From Theristus sp. LFF4_11 (lineage: Eukaryota > Nematoda > Chromadorea > Monhysterida > Xyalidae): a DNA stretch of 64,000 bases. The DNA lies in contig JASANC010005012.1 in NCBI GenBank assembly GCA_030248135.1, positions 62,001 to 126,000 on the forward strand. Direction: 5' to 3'. Made by a program: the position numbers and the translations under genes. Of the stretch, positions 34,201 to 42,218 are shown one piece after another. Numbering within the stretch: the stretch's first letter is position 1; every line of letters starts with the position of its first letter. A model generated the notes under the pieces. That model was given only the letters and a program-made list of their open reading frames with translations, did not search any database and was not told the origin of the DNA.

Positions 34201-37200
34201 TCTAATCATTTTTTCCGTGTATTTTCCAGACACTGCAAAGGTCGCGTATTCGCAGCATTAGCCAACGGCGCCGTGGCCGTGTTTCATCGAAACGAAGGTG
34301 ACTTAGCCGTGGGCTTGCAACAACAACTGCTTAGCCCGTGAACTTCGTTTTTGAATGGTCGTCACATCAAGTTTGAGCGTGCTGATTAGTCACTGTCATA
34401 GCCAATCAACATGCTGTTATGATTAGTAATCGTAAATGTTCTGAACACAAAGTTGTTTTCTGTCGGACTTTTCACAGACGGCGAATGGTCGACGTCCGGT
34501 TATCACGTGATCACGATCGGTAAACCGCAGAGTTCCGTGCGCTGTTTGGCGGTCGTTGCCGACAAGCTGTGGTGTGGCTATCGAAACAGCATTTACGTCG
34601 TCGGCTGCGACGATCTGAAGTTGAAGGTCGTTGTATAGTTCGTTTCGGAATGAAGCTGTGCCTTGTGGCGGCGTTATTGGTTTTACGTACCATCCGTTGC
34701 ATGTGCAACTGAAGTCCCATGTGGCATTCATGAAGCAGTAGCTTGGTGACACGTAGTACCTTACTACACTTCATGAATGCCCCTTCAGCCGGAAGGCTGC
34801 ACTCTGTTGAATAAGCACAAACAAACACACAGGCACTTTATTTGTTGACACAGTTGTTATACTGCGTTTGTGCCATGTGTGCCTGACGTGTGTTTGTCTG
34901 TCACTGTGCATCGTCAGCCAAGGACTAAAGCTGATTGACTATTTTACTGGTTGCTTTGCACAAGCATAATGCAACCGGTCAACATGCCCGAAATTGAATT
35001 ACTATAGTACACTTTGACGTTCTAATTGCAATCTTCGCAATCAAAGAAACTCGATCAAACTAAATCCCATATGCACTTCAATTCAATCATTTCAGACTTT
35101 TTTGCGCCCTTGCTTGCAGACCTCATTCGCGGCGCATCCACGCAAGGACAGCCAGGTACGCCATCTGGTCTGGGTCGGCGACGGCGTGTGGTGTTCGATC
35201 CGACTGGACTCGACGCTTCGCCTTTACCACGCGCACAACTACAAACACCTGCAGGATGTGGACATCGAGCCGTATGTGACGAAGTTGCTCGGTGAGGTCC
35301 GGGTGGTTCTTGAGAGTACTGCGATTCCACTATTGGAAGCCAGTGATGTTCTGTGCTGGTTTATTCGGCATGTTTTTTTAAGTGTCAGGCAAGCAAGTGT
35401 GCGCAGGGAATCAGTTATAAATCAGCGAAACTGATTTTGTGTTAATAAACCATTTTTGTGTTTTTTTCTTGGCCGTACGCACAGACGTCATTTGAAATGC
35501 TGGACACAAACGAATGGTGTCCGTGATGCTTTAGGATAAGGACACGCGACATGATTTCTGAACCGCGTGGCCATTTTTGAGTGTGTCATATCCGTGCGTA
35601 CGCGCAAAGAATACTTCAGTGCTAAACGCGCCTTCACAGAGCCAGTTTTTCCCGCGCAGGCACCAGCAAACTCGGCCTGTTCGTGCGTATCACCGCGTTG
35701 ATGGTGTCGTGTCGACGACTGTGGATCGGCACTTGCACGGGAGTGATCATTTCAGTTCCGCTTAGTGAAAGTGAGGTTTTTTATTATTGATTGTTTGTTT
35801 GAATTGGTTACAGTTCACTCACATCAAGTCTGAATTGCATGAATGCCGTTTTATCAGGACCCTTTTGCCAATTGAAATCACAGTAAAAAACAGTTAAACT
35901 TGTTGCGCTGCAGACGCTGTGATTTTAGCGTGAAATACCATCGGAAGAAAATTCCTTCTTGTTGTGTTCGTTGTTCGTACTGTTTTCTTTCGAATATTCA
36001 GTTGTACTGGTTTTGTCCTCTGGTTGACTGACTGATTCGCCGCCGCTGATTGGTGAAGTGTCATCGGTTAAATATTTCTGATCTGACAGACCATCAGTTC
36101 TAATTTAAAATTTCACTTTTTAACCGCCTCTTGTTGCCCTGACTAATTTGGTCTGATATAGTTGGTGGTCACGTGATGCTGCATTCGGTGCATTATTGCT
36201 GAGGAGGCGGAGTCCATGCCAACACAGAATGCACGCATCGCGGGATCACCAACCAATCAGCTAATACTACGAATTAGCCAGGGCGGCCAATCCAACTTTA
36301 CAACATTACGAAATAACAAACCGGAAACCAAAAACTCCCAAAAAAAACCGCAAATCCCTTCAGGCAACGAGCAACGAGTGTTGACGAGCGAGCCGACGGT
36401 GGAAACGCCAAAGAGCGGCACGGATGCAATCGACACAGCACCACCGCGAGTGAAGGCACCCGGCGGATTGGTGAAGGTGCGGGGCACGTTTTTTCCCGGT
36501 GGTTGGAAACTGTGGAACTTGAATCTGCAATAGTTGTGTTGAGCAAAAAAATACCATTTCATAATCTACAGTCTAACTCTAAAACATATCCAACTAGCTG
36601 ATTCGGTGGTCACATGATGCATGCATCAACCAATCAGCTCGTTGGATATGTTATTGAGTTAGACTGTAGTTCTTTAAATAACCCATCAGTTTCAATTGTG
36701 TTCCACACACGGTTAACAAAATAACACTCAAAACTGCTGAACAAAATTTGAACTGGATGTCAATGAATTGGCGGAATTGATTGATTTGCAGTTGTCGAAG
36801 TTACGTACCGGTTTGAGAAATGCAGGTGTTTTCAATCACTTTTGTTCAGGTCTACTCGGACCCACTGAGCGACCGTGTGATGCCCGCAACGTTCATCCCA
36901 TACTGCAATATGACGCACGCACAATTGTCCTTCCACGGGCACAAGGACGCTGTGAAGTTCTTTGCTGCCATTGCTAGTGAGTGTTCGGGTGAATTTGTTG
37001 GACTGTCGAGCAGAGAGTCAATTCACATAAAATTGCTATAAACCGGCAAACTAACCGTTGTGTTTGTGACTGTTGCCGACTGGTTGATTTAAGACCAATC
37101 AATTTATCAATCAGTTTATCTGGTTGACTTTGGTGATACGGTTGACGAGCGTGCAAGATTTGAAAACATGAATAATTTTAGGCGTTCTCAGTTTTGTGTT

Positions 37201-37931
37201 TTTGGCTGTTTCTTTCATCACGCCATCACGAACTGCCTTTTTCGAACAGTCTTCTTCAAAAATCGAAACGTTTTCTATACCCAAACTCAGGCTCAGGTCC
37301 AAAATCGGACGAATCCTCCGGTGGCTCAAAAGTGGAATTGGACGAAAATGACTGTGAGACGACGCCAAAGCCGAAAATGATGGTGGTCTCCGGTGGTGAC
37401 GGCTATATTGACTTTCGTGTTGGTACGTTCACTGGTTGTACTCGTTGGTGATTGGCTGCATTTGAGCGCGGTGTGACGCTGATTGGTCGCGTGGGCCATG
37501 TCAGTTTTAGAAAATTTTGAAATCATTGACTATTGATGCTTCATGCTCCCTAAGTTTCCCAGCTCTTTATTTCATCAAAACTGAAGTTGCTCTGCTGCTA
37601 TTCATCCAGACTTTTGTCCGACACTCTGAGCTGAAAAAAAAAACTTTCTAATTGATAATGCTCATTGCGTTGTGTTTCTGTTCATTGTAGTAGTTCACTG
37701 TGTTCTGTTTTGTTCAGCCAATCAGCGCATTCAGCCAATCAGAATCAACTGCACCTAATGTGTATAAATGAAGTAAAATGTTGGCCTTTTTGTGCAGGCG
37801 AAGACGAAGAAGACGCACATCTGGAAGCGACAGCCGATAATTCGGAAGCGGCTGGTAGCAGCAGTAAAGCGGGCGGCTCGAAATCGATTAGCTCGTTATC
37901 GCATATTATCGTTTGGGAAACGGAGGCTTAA
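6408..37931 (+). CDS. unc-16: UNC-16 / JIP3-JIP4 JNK-interacting motor scaffold, 29 exons, 1233 aa
   Basis: Adaptor linking kinesin-1 and dynein/dynactin to vesicles and scaffolding JNK signalling in neurons (family knowledge). Exons: 6408-6578, 7007-7165, 7469-7589, 7978-8158, 8693-8814, 9343-9436, 12220-12275, 13792-13845, 14256-14273, 14509-14623, 15002-15140, 15515-15711, 29292-29447, 29817-30006, 30268-30432, 31276-31459, 31919-32122, 32455-32514, 32958-33065, 33518-33638, 33978-34058, 34230-34297, 34478-34626, 35120-35291, 35660-35770, 36364-36476, 36850-36976, 37291-37422, 37798-37931. All junctions are GT-AG and in frame (3702 nt). Seen: RH1 and first coiled coil (residues about 30-205, [16 protein letters not shown]); second leucine zipper (320-410, [15 protein letters not shown]); RH2 (411-475, [17 protein letters not shown]); C-terminal WD40-like propeller (about 860-1230, [32 protein letters not shown]). 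Length is close to animal JIP3. The start is the first in-frame ATG before MSERVQQLA. Exons 5-8 and 17-19 are weakly conserved, so least certain. Confidence 0.96.
8515..8690 (+). repeat. Three ~60-bp tandem repeats abutting the acceptor of unc-16 exon 5
   Basis: Three near-identical copies share the segment CAATACGCGAATC, then a CTTCAA(C/T)GAAT core, then CAACACTTTYGCCC. The first two copies run into GAGAATRGCGT. The third diverges after GCCC into CATTGCAG, the 3' splice site of exon 5 (starts 8693). Confidence 0.8.
8936..9030. repeat. CCGG/GGCCCG-rich low-complexity island in unc-16 intron 5
   Basis: About 95 bp of short CCGG, GGCCCG and GCCGGC words in an otherwise AT-rich intron. Its make-up resembles the CCGG-rich subterminal arms of the hAT element at 22889-24402, so it may be a remnant of a related element. 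No terminal repeats or target duplication were found here. Confidence 0.5.
9100..9273. mobile_element. Palindromic MITE, TA/CAGTC type (copy 1)
   Basis: Imperfect inverted repeats. The left end reads TACGGTCGAACTC and the right end GAGTTCAACAGTA. Subterminal GATTGGTTGG and GCATGCAT motifs are shared with the copies at 18787, 36567 and 41288. Ends flanked by TA suggest a Tc1/mariner- or pogo-type non-autonomous element. Confidence 0.65.
9437..12219 (+). other. unc-16 intron 6, 2.8 kb
   Basis: Holds the 630-bp TG/TGTGCG microsatellite and then about 2 kb of AT-rich sequence in which I see no gene. Open frames on the minus strand at 10667-11329 have no recognisable domain and no coding-like composition. 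Confidence 0.7.
9597..10226. repeat. (TG)n-(TGTGCG)n-(TG)n compound microsatellite, 630 bp
   Basis: About 90 bp of pure TG, then about 77 TGTGCG hexamers (roughly 9685-10150) broken once by an 8-mer near 9979-9986, then about 75 bp of TG. The tract alternates pyrimidine and purine throughout. It lies in unc-16 intron 6 (9437-12219). Long Cys-Val/Arg-Val open frames here are artefacts of the repeat. Confidence 0.97.
12941..13410. mobile_element. 470-bp C-rich/CTAT-repeat MITE with CATAGTTGTTC ends
   Basis: Inverted termini CATAGTTGTTCTAG and, on the other strand, CATAGTTGTTCCAG, followed by long G/C runs. The interior has repeated CTATCTATC and AAAATTTYCAGC motifs. Related partial copies occur at about 630-745, 2195-2330 and 3780-3866. 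It lies in unc-16 intron 7. Confidence 0.7.
14256..14273 (+). other. unc-16: 18-nt microexon of unc-16 (exon 9)
   Basis: The sequence between TTTTTCAG and a GTGAGT donor is only 18 nt. It enters in phase 1 and leaves in phase 1, and encodes the NDTFLG part of the run that leads into MGREVENL. The spliced product matches the family pattern before the second leucine zipper (acidic residue, F, G, M, G). Without it the frame is kept, so it could be skipped. Confidence 0.8.
14745..14945. mobile_element. Palindromic repeat of the CAGTC/CACAGGCAC family
   Basis: Inverted arms: ACACAAATACACAGGCAC on the left and GTGCCTGTGGGTTTGCTT on the right, with GTTGCAC...GTGCGCAAC outside them. Related palindromes lie near 18600-18760, 30500-30670, 31540-31670, 34800-34930 and 39740-39945. 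Exact ends are not resolved. Confidence 0.5.
16040..16375. repeat. Degenerate ~50-60-bp tandem repeat downstream of gene A
   Basis: Repeated words GGTAGTCCAAAAGAATG and GAGGACATTCATTCATACA recur with variation about five to six times (GGTAGTTCAAAC, GGTAGTCTAAAGGAATG, GGGCTGTCCAATAG). No coding frame spans it. Confidence 0.6.
16765..19323 (-). CDS. Gene A: two-domain CCC-motif cysteine-rich GPI-anchored-like surface protein, 524 aa
   Basis: Function unknown. Exons (minus): 19323-18976, 18522-18094, 18006-17708, 17629-17558, 17493-17443, 17374-17306, 17235-17173, 17103-17038, 16942-16765; total 1575 nt, in frame. Seen: N-terminal signal peptide ([15 protein letters not shown]); two ten-cysteine domains, each with the order C, CxxxxC, CxxxxxC, CCC, C, C ([26 protein letters not shown]); a stalk from short phase 2-2 exons ([23 protein letters not shown]); and a C-terminal hydrophobic tail ([13 protein letters not shown]) typical of a GPI signal. 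Domain borders sit inside exons 2 and 3, and each domain is split by an intron after a Cys-x-Thr. Two stalk introns (after 17173 and 17038) start with GC, not GT. The cysteine pattern recalls LY6/activin-receptor-like or nematode ET-module proteins, but homology is not established. It lies wholly inside unc-16 intron 12, antisense. Confidence 0.75.
18787..18946. mobile_element. Palindromic MITE, TA/CAGTC type (copy 2)
   Basis: 160 bp. Left end TACAGTCTAACTCAATAACA, right end the inverse (GAGTTGGACTGTA). Inner arms carry CAACTAGCTGATTGGTTGG-like and GCATGCAT sequence. It lies in intron 1 of gene A, just downstream of its exon 1. Confidence 0.75.
19324..20172. other. Gap between genes A and B
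   Basis: Contains the duplication-unit boundary motif (about 19863-19890, TTTTATCAAATCGCCCGTC) and the 3' flank shared with genes C and D (GTGGTACATC, GTTAGTTGTTAGTGACAACA). It also holds a hairpin-containing repeat (19745-19830) related to 50535-50640. No gene seen. Confidence 0.6.
20173..22389 (-). CDS. Gene B: two-domain CCC-motif cysteine-rich GPI-anchored-like protein, about 463 aa
   Basis: Paralogue of gene A. Exons (minus): 22389-22042 (same length as A exon 1), 21623-21204, 21117-20813, 20739-20665, [20601-20546], 20484-20422, 20353-20173. Signal peptide [14 protein letters not shown]. Domain 1 ends with [12 protein letters not shown], domain 2 with [12 protein letters not shown]. 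The last exon carries VTVTRKPGS and ends in [19 protein letters not shown], a GPI-signal-like tail. The bracketed stalk exon lacks 13 bp relative to gene C and would shift the frame; skipping it keeps the frame (1392 nt) because stalk exons are phase 2-2. Upstream sequence (about 22390-22560) is conserved in genes C and D, suggesting a shared promoter. Confidence 0.7.
22889..24402 (-). mobile_element. hAT-family DNA transposon remnant, 1514 bp, with 8-bp target duplication
   Basis: Terminal inverted repeats TAGGGATGG...CCATCCCTA with CCGG-rich subterminal arms, flanked by CGCCTGTC at 22881-22888 and 24403-24410. The matching empty site lies in the next array unit at 26313-26320. An 8-bp duplication and such ends are typical of hAT elements. 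Confidence 0.9.
23181..23843 (-). pseudogene. hAT transposase C-terminal fragment, frameshifted
   Basis: About 220 codons inside the 22889-24402 element. Seen: an acidic stretch followed by [20 protein letters not shown], the hAT C-terminal dimerisation motif (W, P.L...A..L), then a TSVAS segment. Immediately after this the expected SE..FS continuation is present only in another frame (RMFSEARQV), so there is a single frameshift. The N-terminal BED finger and catalytic core are missing. The element could not move by its own protein. Confidence 0.85.
24519..25864 (-). pseudogene. Gene C: single-domain relative of A/B, probably decaying
   Basis: Exons (minus): 25864-25652, 25566-25262, stalk 25128-25060, stalk 24987-24925, last 24857-24519. 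Exon 1 fuses the signal peptide ([15 protein letters not shown]) straight to the start of domain 2 ([16 protein letters not shown]): domain 1 and its intron are gone. The remaining domain has [12 protein letters not shown], where one of the ten cysteines after CCC is replaced. The last exon lost about 36 bp at its 5' end, so phase-2 entry meets a stop. The ancestral stop is also mutated, so the GPI-like tail ([15 protein letters not shown]) no longer ends the frame. A shortened secreted protein is still possible. Confidence 0.6.
26293..26320. other. Array-unit junction and empty hAT target site
   Basis: The motif GTTGGTTGAATTTATCAAAT followed by CGCCTGTC marks the border between units C and D. 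The same border occurs at 19863-19890 and at 22861-22888, where a hAT element has landed on CGCCTGTC. Confidence 0.8.
26851..28134 (-). mobile_element. hAT-type element, 1284 bp, carrying a BED-finger fragment
   Basis: Ends TAGGGGTGGT and ACCACCCCTA as inverted repeats, with TTTTTTATACCG-rich subterminal arms. The host stalk exon is continuous across it: CACAGTC on the left and CAGTCAACTC on the right, with intact CACAGTCAACTC at 24952 in gene C. The shared duplication is CAGTC or ACAGTC, shorter than the usual 8 bp, so one edge may be altered. Confidence 0.8.
27279..27563 (-). pseudogene. BED zinc-finger N-terminus of a hAT transposase
   Basis: The open frame starts [16 protein letters not shown] and contains FACTFC, then RMRQHLVG and a further Cys: the C-x2-C...H...C/H layout of BED fingers at the N-terminus of hAT transposases. 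No catalytic core follows within the element, so it is a deletion derivative. Confidence 0.7.
29514..29600. mobile_element. Short palindromic MITE, GGCATTCATGAAG family (copy 1)
   Basis: Ends GGCATTCATGAAGTGGTATT and the inverse (TGGTTCATGAATGC). It sits in unc-16 intron 13. Shares ends and a TTTAGTGAC subterminal motif with copies at 34722, 43931, 46715 and 53573. Confidence 0.7.
34722..34781. mobile_element. Short palindromic MITE, GGCATTCATGAAG family (copy 2)
   Basis: 60 bp, GGCATTCATGAAGCAGTAGC inverted to ACTTCATGAATGCC. In unc-16 intron 23. Confidence 0.7.
36567..36668. mobile_element. Palindromic MITE, TA/CAGTC type (copy 3)
   Basis: 102 bp with nearly perfect arms: TACAGTCTAACTCTAAAACA and GAGTTAGACTGTA, inner CAACTAGCTGATT. 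It lies in unc-16 intron 26. A related degenerate palindrome lies at about 36155-36275. Confidence 0.75.
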
Positions 37932-40099
37932 GAAACAAAATTGCTGAGGAGTTTTGAATTTTGGTTTCGTTACCATTCGTCTGTCTATGTGCTGTACAGT
38001 TGTCGCTTTTTTATGGCCGAAAACCTTTATATTGTCGAATTTTCTTTCATATCAAATGAAACAAAGCGATTTTGATTTTGAGGAAATCAGAAATTGTAAA
38101 TTTCAACACCACAAAAACTAATTGCTACATACAGAGTTATTTTCAATATTTGATTTGTCTGTGACTGTGTGTATTTTCTTGTCAGAACTGCAACTCTTCC
38201 AAGCTGTGTTGTCTTTTGTTTGTGTTTGGATCGTTTTGTTTGCCATGTTTTTTGTGCTTATTGCTTTGTGTGATAGCTGGCCGAAGAAGTGTTATTTTTT
38301 TGTTATGTGAAGATTATGTTATTTCTCTTGATTGATTGCTGAAAATTTGTTTGTGTGCCAAGTTTATTTATTCGGTTGTTTTTGACTTTTGAAACTCGTG
38401 TGAGACGCATCTACGAAACGGCAATCCTTTTTTTGTCGAAACAAACTTTATATTCTCTGTTGAGAGATGTTGAAAGATGTTCCTTTTTATTGTGTAACCT
38501 CACCAACAACAATAATTCTTGTTTTTTGTTTGGTTTCTCATTGGAGGTCAAGTTCAAGTTCAGGTTGTTACTAGCTAGCTAGGCTACGTTATTGGTTGGC
38601 ATTTTTTGTGATTGGCAGTGGAGGACCAGAAAAATGCATGATTGGTTGGTTTCAAATTATGTGAAAAAATCTGTTTCAGCCTATTTTTAATCGTTATTTC
38701 CGTGTTTCACTCACTGTTTACCTGTAAATACGTCAGGTGTCGCAGGAATTGACCGAAGCTTGCTAGGATTTTTTCTCCTATCGCTGATTAGTTGCTAAGG
38801 TGAAGGTTTTTGAAAGTAATGTATGGTTTCACTAAAAAATGTGTTTATAATACAAGTTTTATGTTTTTTCACCTTCCTCATAAAGTACACGATTGCACAT
38901 TTTTTACGCTTTTTGTGAAAAGCGATACGACGTTTATATTTTGTTTTGTTTTGTCTTTCCCGTTTCACAGTTATCTTATTTTGAAACTTTCTTTTGTTCC
39001 TTCGTTTGTATTTGAAACCTTATTTTCCATCTCGAATCAGTGTTGAACACGCTTCATGGAAACCAGCTGTTTGGTTGGGTGCATTTCTGAATCTGATGCG
39101 CTGATTAGTAAATGTCTGCTTGACGCTAAATTTTTCAAGGTTTTCTAAAAATCAGTTTTTTTTCGTGTGAAGTTATTATTATTTCTTTTGGTTCTGCGAC
39201 TCAATGCGCACCTAAATAAGAAAGCAGTTTCGTGCTAAACTCGGGAATTCAAAAAATGATGATGTCACCCGAGCCTTTGAGATAGGCTGAGTCATTTTTT
39301 TGAATCCTGAGATTTTCTGGGCTAATTTGAATCCCCGCATGAAACGGGAATCTAATTTCATTTCCACGCCTGAAAACGCATTGAATCGCGAACCAAAAGA
39401 AAAGACAAAACCTTTCCCCGACGTATGGACGCAACCAACCAGTCTGGGCTACTTCAATGTTTGTGTGTTCCAGTTGTTTGTTTCCAACTCATTTCTGATC
39501 TTATTTTCGTGGTAAGTCGATGTGCTGGATAAAAGTTAACAAAAGTTGTCGGATAATCTTTTTCGCCCACTTCTACTGGTAGCAGCTCGCGACCGGAATC
39601 GAAAGCCAAAACGTGTTTTTGGTTTTGTTCGGCTTTTCTGTATTTATCTTATCCATTTCTTTGTGCATCAGCATTTCTGGAGGGTTTTGAATTTGCCCCC
39701 AGGAATTGAATTGGAAACAGAATCGGAATTGAATTCTGCTAGTCCTTGTCTGAAGACCCTACTCACGTGTCCTTTCCTATCACGCGAGTTTTACAAGCTG
39801 AAATATTGCGCAGTCCAAGACAAACACACTGGCAAACATGCGCAGTATCCACAGTGCACGTGTGGTTTGCCTGTGCGTTTGCTTGCGACTGAATTTGAAA
39901 GACCAGACAAGCGCTACGGTCTTCAAAGTCTGACTAGAATTTCGTACCAGCTTGATACAGCCAGTCAGGCTGGGTACCATAATAATTCAACAGTTCATTC
40001 CAACTTTTCAGCACAAAACGAAACACAACAAGCGTCTTCTCATTCATCAACACCGGAACTTTCATATTCAAGTCATTGAACAAACCAAACGCTGAAAAA
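37932..40099. other. Intergenic region unc-16 to har-1
   Basis: AT-rich, 2.2 kb. It holds the unc-16 3' end (no AATAAA seen close to the stop) and a member of the CAGTC/CACAGGCAC palindrome family at about 39740-39945. A 177-codon open frame (39546-40079) overlaps that repeat and shows no domain; I treat it as chance. Confidence 0.6.
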
Positions 40100-41159
40100 A
40101 TGCCTCGACGATCCGGTGGAGGAGGCGGCGGTTTTCGGTCTCCGCCCGCGCGGGCCCCGATGCGGCCGCCGGCGCCACGTCCCGCACCCCCTAAACAGGC
40201 TCCACCCCCGCCGCCGCCTGTCGGCCAACAGGGACCGGGCCTGATGGGCCAAATGGCTGCGACCGCTGGTGGTGTTGCGATTGGATCCGCTGTGGTACGA
40301 CGGTGGAGCGGTTTTTTTTGTTTTGTTTTGTTTGGTTTTGTTTGTCGATTTCAAATAGAATTGTGAAGATATCGAAGTATGGCATGAATGTTTGACATGA
40401 TGAAAATGGGAATTTTCACACTTTCAATTAACGGTTTTCGGTTGGATACTGCACTAGTTCTATTTAAGAAACATTTCCCATTCTCGTTTTTTTTTCTGGT
40501 GTCATTGGTAGGGAGGGTCAGCGTCTGATCCTTGTGTTTGGTGAATATCAGTGAAGGGTGGACAATCATTTGTTTCGCAATTGTTTTTGGCACGAATTAA
40601 AAAAAACACTAGCAAAACGATCGCACCGAATAAACCGAGTAGCAAAGTTGCCTGTGTGAAAGTTGGGAAAATGAACCCGTTTTACTTCTTTATCTCCACA
40701 GGGCCACACCGTCGGTCACATGTTGACCGGAGGTGGGGGCGGCGGCGGTGGCGAAGTGCAACAGCAACAACCGATGGAGCAACAGCAGCAGCCGCACCAG
40801 CAGTTCGCACAGCCGTGCGAGTTTGAGTTGCGACAGTTTTTGGACTGGTCGGTTTTTGTGTTTTGGAAAAGTGCGTTCTTCTTGTTGTGGAACTGAACTA
40901 ACACGCGAGCGAGGTCAGTGTTCGAGCACAGTTTTATGGAGCGCTCATGTATTAGTTACAAGCTACAACAACCAATAACAACACAATGCAATCATTGGTA
41001 CCTACCATATCTCATCCAGTCATGCTCTCTCCCCAATTTCACTTCATTTCTCGTTCACTTCATTTCACTTTTTGCAGCGCCAACAACCAAGGCAATCTGA
41101 GCTATTGTGATGCGTTTAACGATGCACTGAAGGAATGTCGCGCTCGTTATGGAATGTGA
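40100..41159 (+). CDS. har-1: HAR-1 / CHCHD2-CHCHD10 twin CX9C mitochondrial protein, 140 aa
   Basis: Intermembrane-space protein of the CHCHD2/CHCHD10 family, linked to cristae organisation and the mitochondrial stress response (family knowledge). Exons 40100-40294, 40702-40847, 41078-41159, all GT-AG, 423 nt. Seen: a basic, proline-rich N-terminus (MPRRSGGGGGGFRSPPARAP); the family's hydrophobic glycine/alanine segment (GLMGQMAATAGGVAIGSAV, then GHTVGHMLTGG); a Gln-rich linker; and a C-terminal CHCH domain with CEFELRQFLDC and CDAFNDALKEC, both exact CX9C. Length matches human CHCHD10. AATAAA lies at 41170-41175, just after the stop. Confidence 0.95.
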
Positions 41160-41169
41160 GAAAAGCGAG

Positions 41170-41175
41170 AATAAA
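41170..41175 (+). terminator. Candidate polyadenylation signal of har-1
   Basis: AATAAA 11 bp after the har-1 stop codon. A second AATAAA lies at 41571-41576; which is used cannot be told from sequence. Confidence 0.45.
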
Positions 41176-41287
41176 AATGGAATTTGGAGTTCGGTTGGCT
41201 ATCGTGGAAAGAAAAATTGCCGTTTTCCTGTCCTGTTATTTTCTTGGTAATTATAGATAGTGAACGGCGAAAACCAATTGACGAACT

Positions 41288-41449
41288 TACAGTCGGACTG
41301 TAAATTATAGGCAATCGGCTGATTGGTTGGTGGTCACGTGATGCATGCTTTCTGTGCTATGCAGCGTCGTCTGTCGTTCTACATAGAAAGCATGCATCAC
41401 GAGACCACCAACCAATCAGCTGATTCCCTATAATTAGAGCTCGACTGTA
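41288..41449. mobile_element. Palindromic MITE, TA/CAGTC type (copy 4)
   Basis: 162 bp in the har-1/abcf-2 gap. Long arms: TACAGTCGGACTG... and ...GAGCTCGACTGTA. Inside these, GCTGATTGGTTGGTGGTCAC is mirrored by the inverse, and GCATGC motifs lie near the centre. Confidence 0.8.
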
Positions 41450-41452
41450 TGT

Positions 41453-42218
41453 ATTGCATTATTTTTTGTTGTTGTTGCGTTATGTTGATTCTTTAGCGAG
41501 AGAGGAAGACAGTCAGTCATGGAGATGCGTTTACAGATATTTACACGATGAACGTTTTTAGTTTTTGTTGAATAAATGGGTCTCTTGTGATAACAAAAAA
41601 GTCATAGTTCAGGTTCATGAAATTTACTTCTCCCGATCAAAGTTTTCTGAAACCTTCGGTGTAACAGCAGTTTTTTTTGTGATGCTATACTTTTTCTCCC
41701 GGTAGAATAAAAGTAAACAGTTTTATTTTACACGCTGGATTCAAGTTTGTTTTTTTTGCGGTTTCGCCAGGCAAGCCGTTTGTCGCGTTTACCATCCGAA
41801 GTGTTTTCTTGTTTTCTTGTGCTACCTACCACGACAAAACCGATGTTAAGATCACGAAGTTTGGTGATAACAAGTTATGTATATGTCGGGTAACGAAATA
41901 GCGTACGTAACAGAATAATAAATAAATAACAGTGGCTGCGTGGCAGATCGCTTGTGTTTCATCGTTTAACTAACGTTTTACGATTTCTTCGGTTTAACTA
42001 ACGGTTTTTTCGAATAAGTTACCCAGCTCGTTTTTTTTAATGGTAGAGGAAGGAATATCTAAAGGAAAGCGCAGATCGCTTCTTGAAAATCAGGTGTATC
42101 AATTGCAGAAGATCTCCGAAAGTAGCGTTGGAAGGGATTTACAGAAAACTAAATTTTGCATTTCAGAAAAAGAAATAAATCGGAATTTTTTTTCGGAATC
42201 AAAAAGAATAAAAAACAA
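41453..42218 (+). other. abcf-2 upstream region
   Basis: About 0.77 kb, AT-rich, between the MITE and the abcf-2 start codon. It must contain the abcf-2 promoter, but no clear TATA box or trans-splice signature could be identified. Confidence 0.4.

Noticed and set aside
39546..40079. 177-codon plus-strand frame just before har-1
   Set aside because: Overlaps a palindromic repeat, has no domain or splice context, and is out of frame with har-1.
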